NCBI GenBank assembly: GCA_965198045.1
Contig: CBDAOL010000010.1
Coordinates: forward strand, 1-64,000
From: CBDDEC01 sp965198045
GTDB lineage: Bacteria; Chloroflexota; Dehalococcoidia; UBA2979
Direction: 5' to 3'
DNA length: 64,000 nt
Notes under the pieces: model-generated
What the model was told of the DNA's origin: nothing
Databases searched by the model: none
The model's input: the letters and a program-made list of their open reading frames with translations, nothing else
Program-made: the position numbers and the translations under genes
In this document: piece by piece, positions 1-8,340 of the stretch
Layout: every line of letters starts with the position of its first letter
Numbering within the stretch: position 1 is the first letter of the stretch

Positions 1-223
1 GGATCGTGGCGATGCGCGCCTCGTCCTCGGCCTCCCCGGTCTTCCGATCGAGGTCGGCGATGCGGTCCTGCCAATGGTTGCGCCGCGACCACTCGTAGAG
101 CGTGCGTGGGGTCGGCGCCTTCCCCGCACGCGCGAGGGACTGGTGCAGGCGCTCGATCGAGCGCTCCGCCCCGAGCTCCCAGTAGCGGTTGAAGGCCTCC
201 CGCTGGCGGGTGTTCTCAGGCAT
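1..223 (-). CDS. Phage-type HTH protein, terminase small-subunit-like (partial, runs off the window)
   Basis: The gene starts at ATG 223-221 and is cut by the window edge, so only about 74 N-terminal residues are visible. They include a predicted helix-turn-helix region ending in WSRRNHWQDRIADLDR, a pattern common in phage small-terminase or DNA-packaging HTH proteins. The start overlaps the stop of the ParB-like gene (ATGCCTGA, 223-216), so the two are translationally coupled and belong to one minus-strand cassette with the adenine methylase upstream. The phage assignment is inferred from this short stretch and the neighbours. Confidence 0.5.
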   Translation of the reverse strand, partial: MPENTRQREAFNRYWELGAERSIERLHQSLARAGKAPTPRTLYEWSRRNHWQDRIADLDRKTGEAEDEARIATI

Positions 224-594
224 CGATGTCCTCCAGGTGGGCGCGGCAGATCGCGGCCAGGGCGCCGCCGCGACGGTTGCGGCCGTCGAGGTCCGCGGCG
301 GCCTGCCGAATCGCTTCTTCGATGACGGGCTCGTCGTCACGGCCCAACTCTCGGAGCACCTCGGCGCGCTGGTGTCCGTCCAGGATCTGGTAGTCCCTCT
401 CGAGCTCGGGGTGTGGCCGCACCACCAGCGGGGGGGTAGCGACCCTGCCGCTCGATGTTGCGGGCGAGCTTCTGGCGGCGTCCCTCCGACATCACGTTGG
501 CATTGGCCGGGTGCGGATGGAGCCGCCCCAAGCTGATGCGGATGAGGTGCCCGTCAGTGACTGGCGACGACGAGGAGTTCGCGGTTGCCGGCAT
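216..594 (-). pseudogene. ParB-like nuclease-domain protein, frameshifted
   Basis: Two reading frames join into one ParB/Srx-type domain. The upstream part reads ISLGRLHPHPANANVMSEG and the downstream part contains YQILDGHQRAEVLRELG, the usual ParB N-terminal box with a DGHQR motif. The frame changes in a run of seven G at 430-436; removing one base restores a continuous protein (RYPPLVVRPHPELE). This is either a real frameshift or a homopolymer sequencing error. It starts at ATG 594, inside the 3' end of the adenine methylase gene, and its stop overlaps the next gene. Methylase-ParB-small terminase order is typical of prophage packaging regions. Confidence 0.6.
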
Positions 595-1555
595 TCTTGG
601 CCTCCGACGAGATCGACTGTAGGTGTCGGTACGGAATTTCGCGTGCGGTCGCGACGCGGCGGTAGCGTTCCACCGTGGAAACGAGATCGGGCAAAGTGGC
701 GTTCGGCCCGCCGTAGGAAAGGACCAGATAGGGGATGTGCTCAGCCGCGGCAAGCAGCTCGTCCAGCGTGGGGGCGGGCTTCTTCGGCCGCTGGTCTCCG
801 AGGAAGCGATCGACGACCATGTAGACTTGCTCGTAGCGGCTGGTGCCCGGGTACGGCGGGTCCAGGTAGACGATGTCCGGGGACGTGTCCGTCATCGCGA
901 AGCACGCGTCTGTCTGGCGAGCGCTCCCGTAGCCGCCGAAGACTCCAAGATTGAGCTCCTGCGCCACGCGCCACACGTGGTCCGGTGAGAGCAGCCCGCG
1001 TGCCCGCATGTAGTGCCCGAGCCGGCGCGGCGAGATCGCGTCGTAGTCACCGCAGACCGCGGCCGCTGCGTCCGTCGCCGACGGCAACGAGAGCGGGTAG
1101 AGCCGCAGCAACAGCTTCACGAGGAGGAGCCGGCGCAGGCTCCGCCATGGCTCGAGCCAGCGATCGGCCGCCGCGAGCGCTGGCCTGAACCACCCTGCCT
1201 GCGCGGGGGTGAGCACCGTGGCCACCTCATCGGCCAGCGGGTACTCGGCGTCGCCTACGTTGCCGAAGAGGTCGAGCACGTCCTGCTTGCTCAGCTTGGC
1301 GGTGTCGTTGGCGATGAGCGCGCGCGCGACAACGCCGCCACGGGCGGCGATGTCGGACGCAATGACCTCGAAGCCGAACGCCTTCGCGGAGAGCGCCACC
1401 GCGCCGCTCCCGCACATCGGATCGAGGAAGGTCATTGGCCAGCGTTTGCGAGGTACAAACTGCTGTACCAGCGAGAAGATCAGCGGACAGAGCCGGCGCT
1501 TGCCTCCCAGGTACGGGGGCAGCGCCCGGAAGTATGAAGGCAAGGGAAGCGTCAT
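554..1555 (-). CDS. D12-class N6-adenine DNA methyltransferase
   Basis: About 333 residues. The N-terminus carries the D12-class substrate loop (PPYLGGKRRL) followed by the SAM-binding motif FLDPMCGSGAVAL. The catalytic DPPY motif (DIVYLDPPYPGTSRYE) lies in the C-terminal half. Such enzymes methylate the N6 of adenine, and phage or restriction-modification copies are common. I chose ATG 1555 because the conserved core begins there; a longer frame to 1633 runs into the IS1182 end. The 3' end overlaps the ParB-like gene. An IS1182 element is inserted 58 bp upstream and may have removed the native promoter. A truncated paralogue lies at 12520-13155. Confidence 0.85.
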   Translation of the reverse strand: MTLPLPSYFRALPPYLGGKRRLCPLIFSLVQQFVPRKRWPMTFLDPMCGSGAVALSAKAFGFEVIASDIAARGGVVARALIANDTAKLSKQDVLDLFGNVGDAEYPLADEVATVLTPAQAGWFRPALAAADRWLEPWRSLRRLLLVKLLLRLYPLSLPSATDAAAAVCGDYDAISPRRLGHYMRARGLLSPDHVWRVAQELNLGVFGGYGSARQTDACFAMTDTSPDIVYLDPPYPGTSRYEQVYMVVDRFLGDQRPKKPAPTLDELLAAAEHIPYLVLSYGGPNATLPDLVSTVERYRRVATAREIPYRHLQSISSEAKNAGNRELLVVASH

Positions 1556-1612
1556 CGTGGTCCCCTTCACCGCGCGTGGATTACCGTCTGCTAAGCACGC
1601 GGCGACCCAGCC

Positions 1613-3183
1613 GAGGCTGTCGCACAAACCCACGAAGAGGGGGACATCGCTATACGATGAGCATGGCGGCGGGGGCGGAGTGATTCCGAGGTGCCGCCGT
1701 GACCCAGCGTTTCTTGCCGTGCGACCGTGACCAGCAATACCTGATGCCCGCCAGCCTCCGCGACTGGCTGCCCGGGGACCACCTCGCGTGGTTCGTGCTC
1801 GATGCGGTCAGCCAGTTGGACCTCACCGCGTTCTACGAGCGCGACCGCGAGGACGGTTGGGGGCGGAAGGCGTACGAGCCGTCGATGATGGTCGCGCTCG
1901 TGCTCTACGCCTACTGCGAGGGTGAGCGCTCGAGCCGCCAGATCGAACGGCGCTGCCGGGAGGACATCGCCCTCCGGGTGCTGACCGCGAACCAGCACCC
2001 CGACCACGCGACGATCTGCCGTTTCCGCCAGCAGCACGAGGAGGCGCTCTCGGGACTGTTCGCCGAGGTGCTCAGGCTGTGCGCCGAGGCTGGTCTGGTG
2101 CGGGTCGGGGTGGTCGCGCTCGACGGGACCAAGCTGCACGCCAACGCCAGCCGTGAGCGCAACCGCACGGATGCGGACCTGGAGGCCGAGGTGCGGCGCA
2201 TCCTCGACGAAGCGGAGCGGGTGGACGCCGAGGAGAACGCGCGCTTCGGCGACGCGCGGGGCGACGAGTTGCCTCCGGGATTCAGGGACCGCGAGGAGCG
2301 CCTGCAGCGGTTGCACGAGGCGCGGGAGCGACTGGCGGCCCGAGAGCGGGAGCGGCAGGAGGACTACGAGCAACGCCTCAGGAGCCGCGCGGAGAAGGAC
2401 CAGCGCGGGCGCCGCCCGAAGCCGCCGCAGCCCGAGCAGGGTGCGAAGGTGAACGTCACCGACCCGGACAGCCGCGTGGTGCGCGACTATCACGGCTACT
2501 TCCAAGGCTACAACGTGCAGGCGGTGACGACCCGCGACCAGATCATCGTCGCGGCTGAGGTGAGCCGACAGGCGACCGACATGCACGAGCTGCAACCGAT
2601 GATCGAGGTGATGCACCGCAACCTGCAGGCCGCACACTGCGGGCCGGCGCGCGTGCTGCTGGCTGATGCCGGCTACTACTCCGAGGCGAACGTGCGGCAG
2701 GCGGGGAGCGCAGGTCCGGAGCTGCTGCTCGCGACCCGCAGCGACCGCAACCGGCGCGTCGGCGCGGCGCCGCCGCGCGGGCGCATCCCTGCCGGGCTCT
2801 CCGTCCGTGAACGGATGGATCGCAAGCTGGCGACGCAGCGTGGCCGGCGTCTCTACGAGCAGCGGCGCTGGATGATCGAACCCGTCTTCGGCGACGTCAA
2901 GGAGAACCGCGGCATCCGCCGGTTCATGCGGCGCGGGATCGCCTCGTGCGCCAGCGAATGGAAGCTGATCGCCGCCACCCACAACCTCAAGAAGCTCTAT
3001 CGCCGGGCGCGGCCGTCCTCCTGGCCAGCGAACGGCAACCCCCGGCAAAGAGGCTGGTCTGCCGCCGTGGCGGCCGCGTAGCGCCGCTGCCCTGTGAGAG
3101 GCGGCTACTCCGCCCCGACAACCGACCGGCTGACCTCTTGGCCCTCGTGGCGCTCCGCCCACGCCACTCCATGCGACAGCCTC
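1613..3183 (+). mobile_element. IS1182-family element, copy 1 (complete, 1571 bp)
   Basis: Full-length copy bounded by inverted ends GAGGCTGTCGCA (left, 1613) and its complement ending at 3183. The flanks carry a 4-bp direct repeat AGCC at 1609-1612 and 3184-3187, a target duplication. It encodes one transposase. Copies 2 and 3 in this window are internally deleted versions of the same sequence. Inserted just upstream of the D12 methylase gene. Confidence 0.9.
1699..3081 (+). CDS. IS1182-family transposase
   Basis: 460 residues, intact. The N-terminal domain (DUF772-like, residues ~1-110: RDWLPGDHLAWFVLDAV, then SSRQIERRCREDIALRVL) is followed by a first catalytic region (GVVALDGTKLHANAS), a charged coiled-coil insertion (~155-240), and the DDE C-terminal half with LLADAGYYSE and a final YEQRRWMIEPVFGDVKENRG containing the expected Glu. 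Length and domain order fit a functional IS1182 transposase. It is the only intact one of the three copies and could supply transposase to the deleted copies. Confidence 0.92.
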   Translation: MTQRFLPCDRDQQYLMPASLRDWLPGDHLAWFVLDAVSQLDLTAFYERDREDGWGRKAYEPSMMVALVLYAYCEGERSSRQIERRCREDIALRVLTANQHPDHATICRFRQQHEEALSGLFAEVLRLCAEAGLVRVGVVALDGTKLHANASRERNRTDADLEAEVRRILDEAERVDAEENARFGDARGDELPPGFRDREERLQRLHEARERLAARERERQEDYEQRLRSRAEKDQRGRRPKPPQPEQGAKVNVTDPDSRVVRDYHGYFQGYNVQAVTTRDQIIVAAEVSRQATDMHELQPMIEVMHRNLQAAHCGPARVLLADAGYYSEANVRQAGSAGPELLLATRSDRNRRVGAAPPRGRIPAGLSVRERMDRKLATQRGRRLYEQRRWMIEPVFGDVKENRGIRRFMRRGIASCASEWKLIAATHNLKKLYRRARPSSWPANGNPRQRGWSAAVAAA

Positions 3184-3253
3184 AGCCACTGCAGTAAAAG
3201 GGATGCGGGCAGAATCCGCGGGGAACTTTAAGGGGCGCTGGTGCGAGGTCCGG

Positions 3254-4198
3254 TCACAGCTCGACCCGCAGCAGTGAGCCGAACTTGGTCAGCGCCTTCT
3301 TCACTTGCTCTTCTTCGAGGCCTTGGTAGCCCCGCGCTTCCTGCAGCAGGGCAACCGTCATTGACGTGAGTGCCTGGCCGTGCCGCTTCCCCTCGCCGCG
3401 CAGACGTACTCGCCCGACGAACGCGAGTGCGTCCCGCTCGGCGGTGCCGAGCCGGCGCCGACGAGTGCCTGCGCCCCGCTCTCGGCGGGCAGGCTGGATG
3501 GTGTCGTCCCAGAGTTCGTGAAATGCCGCTCGGGCAGTTTCACGAGCATGCGCGATTGATTCACCCTGGAGCCCGACTTCCCCCTAGAGGGACTCGCCTC
3601 GGGTCGGCGCACCCATCCCGCTACGGTGGTGCCGGTCGATGATCTCGAAACGGAGGCGCAGAACGGTGGGCTCCCGCAGATGCTCGAATACCTTCGAGAA
3701 TGCGTCGAGGACTTCGTCTCGTACCTTCGGCTTCGTGTCCTCGAGCCAGAAGGCGCCGCCCCAGAAATACCCGGCTTGCCTCGCCGCCTCGCTATGACGA
3801 GACGGCATCGTTGGTTTCGATGGCTCCAGCGTCATCTTGAGAGTGCTGAACACGCTGGGAAGCCGGTGACCGTAGATCCGCTTCGGTATGCTGTGATGGG
3901 AAGCCTAGTTCAGGTCGTGGCAGTACTCGAGAAACCACTCGGAGGTCAGCCCCCTCCGCTCGCAGAACGCATGCATGGCCGGTGCGTACGTCGGCGACTC
4001 GCGGCAGGCTTCGTCGAACCGGAACGCCGGGGCGGGATACTCGCGAGCAAACGACTGGAGCTCAGACTCGAACCCGGCCTCGACTAGCGCCTTGAAGAAG
4101 GCCTCGCGGGCCCTTAAAGCGTGCCATGGGTTGAGCTTCCTCACCGGTCGCGACTCCCATTCCCCCTTTCGCATAGTACCCGCCACACGATGTCTCAA
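3254..4198 (-). pseudogene. Unknown protein gene with two in-frame TAG codons
   Basis: A single minus-strand frame of 315 codons runs from ATG 4198 (or ATG 4174, MRKGEWESRPVRKL) to TGA 3254-3256. It is interrupted only by TAG at 3905-3907 and TAG at 3584-3586. All three segments look like ordinary protein: residues such as AREAFFKALVEAGFESELQ, then AARQAGYFWGGAFWLEDTK, then ARAAFHELWDDTIQP and a C-terminal VKKALTKFGSLLRVEL. I do not recognise the family. The segments could be one gene inactivated by two amber mutations, or adjacent small genes. It lies between IS1182 copy 1 and IS3 remnants. Confidence 0.45.
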
Positions 4199-4284
4199 CG
4201 GCGCGTGGACGTGCTTGCGTCGCTACCCCCAGGAGGTCGGGCGAGCCGCAAGTCCGACCGTGGGCGTAGCACACCACCTGGTGG

Positions 4285-4394
4285 CGACGTCGCTGCGCAC
4301 CGCTCGCTTGCGGATCTCTGCTCGGTACCTGCCTGGTCGCGATCGCTCCGTCCTCTCAGAGGGTGGGGGCCTCCAACATTCCCGGGGCGGTTCA
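4285..4394 (-). mobile_element. IS3-family left-end remnant A
   Basis: Reading on the minus strand, the sequence starts with the terminal motif TGAACCGCCCCGGG at 4394. It then follows the same ~110-bp leader and orfA start seen at 24746 (CTCTGAGAGGA, then GGCAGGTACC, then encoded IRKRAVR). The start codon is lost (ATC in place of ATG) and similarity ends near 4285, so this is a dead left end. Confidence 0.65.
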
Positions 4395-4501
4395 GTACGT
4401 TCGACTTCCCTGGGCTCGGCCTCTCCGAGGGCGGCGAAGGGTTCGGCGATGCGGCAGCGCGCCCCGTGCAGATCTCATTCGACCGTCTAGAGCTTGGGGT
4501 C

Positions 4502-4803
4502 TTAGCGCTGGATGCGCTCCACGAATCGCGGCATCCGCGTGCTACAGGCGTAGTCCGGTTCGACCATATCGAACCGGCCCGTCCCCACGATGTACATCAG
4601 CTTGTCGATGACAACAGGCGGCTAGTCGTCACCGAGCGCCTCCCACGTGCGCCAGAAGGCTCGCTGGACCAGGAACGCCGACGCTGACTCGTCGTCGATC
4701 CATCCCGCCGCTGCCATCGCCCGTCGCACCCACCGGTCGGGCTTCCCCAGCTGCTTGACGCCGATTTCCTTCAGGAAGTCGGCGGCCAGCGCGCTGCCGA
4801 ACC
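4502..4803 (-). pseudogene. C-terminal fragment, helix-hairpin-helix/DNA-glycosylase-like protein, with in-frame TAG
   Basis: One frame runs from the IS3 junction near 4803 to TAA 4502-4504, with an internal TAG at 4622-4624. Before the TAG: ALAADFLKEIGVKQLGKPDR, which resembles the HhH segment of base-excision enzymes where a GKPD motif follows. After it: PPVVIDKLMYIVGTGRFDMV. The N-terminal half is gone, replaced by IS3 remnant B. The family call is tentative. This is the third amber-interrupted frame within 1.3 kb. Confidence 0.4.
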
Positions 4804-4973
4804 CCGGGGCTAGCGACGCTGGAGTGGGTCGACTGGTACAACCACGAGCGGCTGTACGAGGCGCTCGGCTACGTGCCGCCCGCTGAGTACGAGGCCAACC
4901 TGTACCGTGATGCCGTCCCCTATGCAAGCCGGGACTCAATAGTCAGAGTCTCCATCAAACCCGGGGCGGTTCA
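4803..4973 (+). mobile_element. IS3-family right-end remnant B (orfB C-terminus)
   Basis: Encodes the C-terminal integrase tail LATLEWVDWYNHERLYEALG then YVPPAEYEANLY, typical of IS3 OrfB, and ends in the terminal motif complementary to TGAACCGCCCCGGG at 4973. The normal stop is lost by a small shift. The rest of the element is missing. Its junction at 4803 cuts the HhH-like gene. Confidence 0.75.
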
Positions 4974-5035
4974 ATATAATCTTCTTTGGCCAACCGAGCG
5001 GAGTCGGTCGGTGTCCGCAGCAGACGCTGGGAGGC

Positions 5036-6337
5036 ATGAAGGTGGCCCGTCAAGCCAGAGTCGACAGCGAGTTCCGGTGCCCGCGGCAGGGTCTGCGGCG
5101 GTTGGGTTGGCTCGCCCCGCTGGCGGCGCTCATGCTGTGGGTCGTTTCCTGTGGCGGACCGGAGTTCGAAGCCGGTCCGCTCGGGGCGGTGGCAGTGTCT
5201 CGCGACGAGGCCATCCAGATACGTTCGCTGCATGTCCTGACGGGTCTCGGCGACCTGGGCACCCCGAGCCAGCGCGGCGTGGCGCTGGCGCTGGCGGATT
5301 ACGGCCCCATCAACGGGCGCGCCGTCTCGATGGGCTCGGGCGTCGACTCGCTCTGCACCGGGGAAGGCGGCGAGGCCGCTGCCGATACGGTGATCGGCGA
5401 CGCCCGAGTCGTCGGCGTCGTCGGCACGTCCTGTTCGGTGGCGGCGGTCGCCGCTTCACCACTCCTCAGCGCGGCTGGCCTGGTGATGGTTTCTGCCTCC
5501 AATACGGCCCCCTCGCTGACGTCCGACCTTCGCGGCACCGCCGGCCCAGACCACCATGCCGGCTACTACCGGGTCACCAACAACGACCTGCACGAAGCGC
5601 GCGCGGTCGCGCAGTTCGCGTACCACGAACTCGGGCTGCGCGGGATGGCCGCCATCCACGACGGCGACCCCTACACGTCGGGCCTGGTCGGCGCCTTCAC
5701 GACCGCGTTCGAGGCGCTGGGCGGCGCGGTCGCGGTCGCCGCGATCAGTAGGGGCGACACGGACATGGGCCCGGTCCTCACGCTCTTGGCGGCGGGCGGT
5801 CCCGACGGGCTCTTTTTCCCGCTGTTTCAGGAGGAAGGCGCCCACATCGTCCGCCAGGTGGGCGCGGTTCCTGGGCTTGAGGCGGTCACGCTGATCGGGG
5901 GCGCCGCCCTGCTGGTGTCCGAGTTTCTCGCCATTCCCGAGTCGGCGGGCGTCTATTTCCCCGGCCCGGACCTCAACTTTGGCGGCAACACGAACGAAGC
6001 GACGGGCAAGAGCGGCGAGGCGCTCGTCGCCGACTATCGAGGGCGGTACGGCGAGGCGCCCACCTCCGCCTACCTGGCCCACGCCTACGACGCCGCCACG
6101 ATGCTGCTCCGGGCGATCGAGGAGGTTGCGGTCGGCGACGGAGAGACGCTGTACATCGACCGTGCCCAGCTCCGGCAGTCGCTGGCCAGCGTCAGCGGCT
6201 TCAGGGGCATCATCGGGGTCATTACCTGTGACGAGTTCGGCGATTGCGGCACCGGCCACGTTCAGATATCGCACCACACCGATTCGAGCGTCACGGACAT
6301 TGGGGCTCTCCCCGTCGTCTACCGCTTCGCGCCCTGA
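5036..6337 (+). CDS. ABC-type branched-chain amino acid-like substrate-binding lipoprotein
   Basis: 433 residues. A basic N-terminus and hydrophobic stretch end in a lipobox (ALMLWVVSCGG, Cys ~41), so it is exported and lipid-anchored. The mature part is a type I periplasmic binding fold (Peripla_BP_6): SLHVLTGLGDLGTPSQRGVA, VVGVVGTSCSVAAVAASPLL, AGLVMVSASNTAPSLT, and YRVTNNDLHEARAVAQFAY. It probably binds amino acids or related solutes for an ABC importer, but no permease or ATPase genes lie nearby, so it is orphaned here. A GGGAGG at 5029-5034 is only one base from ATG 5036 but seven from GTG 5042, so GTG 5042 may be the real start. Confidence 0.85.
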   Translation: MKVARQARVDSEFRCPRQGLRRLGWLAPLAALMLWVVSCGGPEFEAGPLGAVAVSRDEAIQIRSLHVLTGLGDLGTPSQRGVALALADYGPINGRAVSMGSGVDSLCTGEGGEAAADTVIGDARVVGVVGTSCSVAAVAASPLLSAAGLVMVSASNTAPSLTSDLRGTAGPDHHAGYYRVTNNDLHEARAVAQFAYHELGLRGMAAIHDGDPYTSGLVGAFTTAFEALGGAVAVAAISRGDTDMGPVLTLLAAGGPDGLFFPLFQEEGAHIVRQVGAVPGLEAVTLIGGAALLVSEFLAIPESAGVYFPGPDLNFGGNTNEATGKSGEALVADYRGRYGEAPTSAYLAHAYDAATMLLRAIEEVAVGDGETLYIDRAQLRQSLASVSGFRGIIGVITCDEFGDCGTGHVQISHHTDSSVTDIGALPVVYRFAP

Positions 6338-6488
6338 TCGCTCTCGCCGGGTGGCGGGATGACTGGTGGCCCCCGCCCGGTCCGCCCCGCGCGGGGGTAC
6401 ACGGTGGGCGGGGGCGGGTCGGTGGCGCTGCTGGAGGGGCATGGAGCGAATCTCGGGCTGCCGCCTGCCAGGCTGATTGACCCGCACG

Positions 6489-6614
6489 CTGCGAGTTTGG
6501 GAGTTGCGGCCGGGCGATCACCGGGTGGCCGACGCAGAGCACGGTGCCCACATCGTCCTGCTGCACGCTGGGCGCAAGCGCTCGCGGCAACTCGACATGA
6601 GAGAGTTGCGGTGA
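6489..6614 (+). pseudogene. HigB/Gp49-like toxin C-terminal fragment
   Basis: A 41-residue tail (VWELRPGDHRVADAEHG, then HIVLLHAGRKRSRQL) resembles the C-terminus of RelE/HigB-type mRNA interferases, where WELR and a basic FxK/RKxS tail are conserved. The N-terminal half is absent. No antitoxin follows in the remaining sequence to 6723. The rest of 6338-6723 shows no convincing gene. Confidence 0.45.
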
Positions 6615-6723
6615 GCACACCGCAGGCTCGCCGACCGAGCACCGGGGCGGTAGCATGATTACCGCTTTGCGGAAGTGTCCAAGTAACTCCAGGAGCGGTA
6701 CACCCCTGCATTAGGAGTCCGTC

Positions 6724-7128
6724 ATGCTCGCCCGCCTGCTATCGGCCTACTCCATGGCGATGGCCCTCGTAGTGGCTCTCTACTTCATCGCCACGCCGAT
6801 CATCCACGGCGATGCAGATGAGTTCCCCATCTGGGAAGTCATCAATTACTTCCAGGCCGTCGCGGTCGTCATCGCCCTGCTTGCCAGCTTCATGCACAAG
6901 CGTGTCATGGAGAACAACGCCGACACAGCAAACGTTATTCGGTTCCTCCGAGTGAACATCGCTTTCTACAGCGCTCTTTGGCTCTTCATCTGGTTCTTCT
7001 GGAAGTGGTTCGTTACTCTGAACGGCGATGGCGGCCCCGAACTCCCCTGGACCCTCATCGACCCGCTCTTCGTCATCGTCGTCGGGGTCGTCGGTCGGCA
7101 CATGTGGCAGGGCGCCAACCGCACCTAG
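6724..7128 (+). CDS. Small integral membrane protein, unknown function
   Basis: 134 residues with about four hydrophobic segments: residues ~5-27 (AYSMAMALVVALYFIATPII), ~43-60 (FQAVAVVIALLASF), ~80-97 (FYSALWLFIWFFWKWF) and ~110-125 (DPLFVIVVGVVG). A clean AGGAG lies seven bases before ATG 6724. I do not recognise a family. It appears as a single gene and may be intact chromosomal DNA between mobile remnants. Confidence 0.7.
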   Translation: MLARLLSAYSMAMALVVALYFIATPIIHGDADEFPIWEVINYFQAVAVVIALLASFMHKRVMENNADTANVIRFLRVNIAFYSALWLFIWFFWKWFVTLNGDGGPELPWTLIDPLFVIVVGVVGRHMWQGANRT

Positions 7129-7368
7129 CGAACGTCCCGCGGGACAGGCGTGCCCGCGCACCGTGCTCCGCAGCGATCGAGGGCCGCCGGGACCGCTCCT
7201 GCCGCCGCTCGTGGGCAAAGGCGATGTGTGGGCATCGCGGCCTCAGGATCGAGGGGCGAGCGAACTACGGGGCGGCGGTCCCTGGCGGAACCCACGGCCA
7301 CCGTCTGTCGAGGTGCCCGCGCGCGGCGTATGATCACGCCTCCCGCGCGATGCAGGCCGGAGGGATCC

Positions 7369-8100
7369 ATGCCGACAACCCACGACTGGCCTGCGAGTGC
7401 CGCGGCGCTGCGCGAACATCTCGGGAGCGACGTTCCGGCTATTGGAATCACGTTCCACGACGCGATCCCCGACGGGCCACCGCCGTTCGACGACCCGATG
7501 TCAGAGCCGACGCCGGACGGGCGCACGGGTCGGGTCTCTGCCGGCTGCGTGTTCTGGATGAAGTCCACCGCGCGCGGCTTCACCACGGTGCCGGAGGACC
7601 ACGGCAACTGCTCGATCGGCTCCCTGACCCACGGCATGCAGACGATGGCGGACGTGGGCGGCAACGCTGACGTGGCGGCGCTCCTTGAGTGCGGCTGGGT
7701 GACCGAGGAGGTGGTTCCGCAGATCCCGGTGATCACCAAGCACCCGGAGGCGGTGAGCTACGAGCCGCTGGCGGAGGCCACACACGACCCCGACGTCGTG
7801 CTACTGCGCCTGACCGGGCGGCAACTGATGGTGCTGATGGACGCCGTCCCCGGGTTACGCGTGGAGGGTAAGCCGCAGTGCCACATCGTCGCGGTCGCGA
7901 AGGAGCAGGGCGAGATGGCCGCCTCGGTAGGATGCCAGCTCAGCCGCGTGCGCACCGGCATGACCAACGCGGAGATGACCTGCGCCGTGCCACGGGCAGA
8001 GGTCGACGACCTGATCGATCGCCTCGCGGCCACCGCCGCGGCGGACCAAACGGTCGCGGCGTACGCCGCGGACGATGCGCGACGTTTCCCAGCCGTCTAG
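7369..8100 (+). CDS. DUF169-family protein
   Basis: 243 residues from ATG 7369, preceded by GGAGGG. The pattern CVFWMKSTARGFTTVPEDHG followed by NCSIGSLTHG, and the late RTGMTNAEMTCAVP, match the DUF169 family. This is a cytosolic family with conserved cysteines and unknown biochemistry, often near anaerobic or C1 metabolism genes. Length is normal. A longer open frame reaches back to 7150, but family similarity starts at MPTTHDW. An IS remnant follows within 100 bp. Confidence 0.8.
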   Translation: MPTTHDWPASAAALREHLGSDVPAIGITFHDAIPDGPPPFDDPMSEPTPDGRTGRVSAGCVFWMKSTARGFTTVPEDHGNCSIGSLTHGMQTMADVGGNADVAALLECGWVTEEVVPQIPVITKHPEAVSYEPLAEATHDPDVVLLRLTGRQLMVLMDAVPGLRVEGKPQCHIVAVAKEQGEMAASVGCQLSRVRTGMTNAEMTCAVPRAEVDDLIDRLAATAAADQTVAAYAADDARRFPAV

Positions 8101-8180
8101 AGTGACTTGTCTCCGAGATCTGGCGACACATCCTGTTCATCAGGACCATATCCTGGATTTCTCGATCACGCTCTCGGGAT

Positions 8181-8306
8181 GGAGCGCGAGAACGCCCGGC
8201 TGAAGCGGGATCGTCGCCGACAAGGAACTCGAAATCGACGCACTCAAGGAGATCGCGAAGGGAGACTGGTAAGCCCGTCGCGCCGGCGCGAGGCGGTCTG
8301 TGTACC
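8181..8306 (+). mobile_element. IS3-family orfA tail remnant
   Basis: The segment encodes ERENARLKR, then after a one-base shift IVADKELEIDALKEIAKGDW and a stop. This is the leucine-zipper end of the same OrfA seen at 35978-36507 (minus). The element is otherwise absent here, cut by the IS3-D insertion at 8314. Confidence 0.65.
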
Positions 8307-8340
8307 GCTCCTGGTTTCTTGGACACTTCGCTCGCGGTAA

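Noticed and set aside
1591..3189. Long minus-strand ORF (over 500 codons) opposite the IS1182 transposase; similar ones at 22443-24428 and 33809-35290
   Set aside because: They are antisense shadows created by GC-rich codon use; the sequence has no family pattern and follows the transposase copy for copy.
3254..4803. Genome-wide reassignment of TAG
   Set aside because: Clearly intact genes such as ilvD, murB-neighbour genes, DUF169 and the IS1182 transposase end in TAG, so it is a normal stop here.
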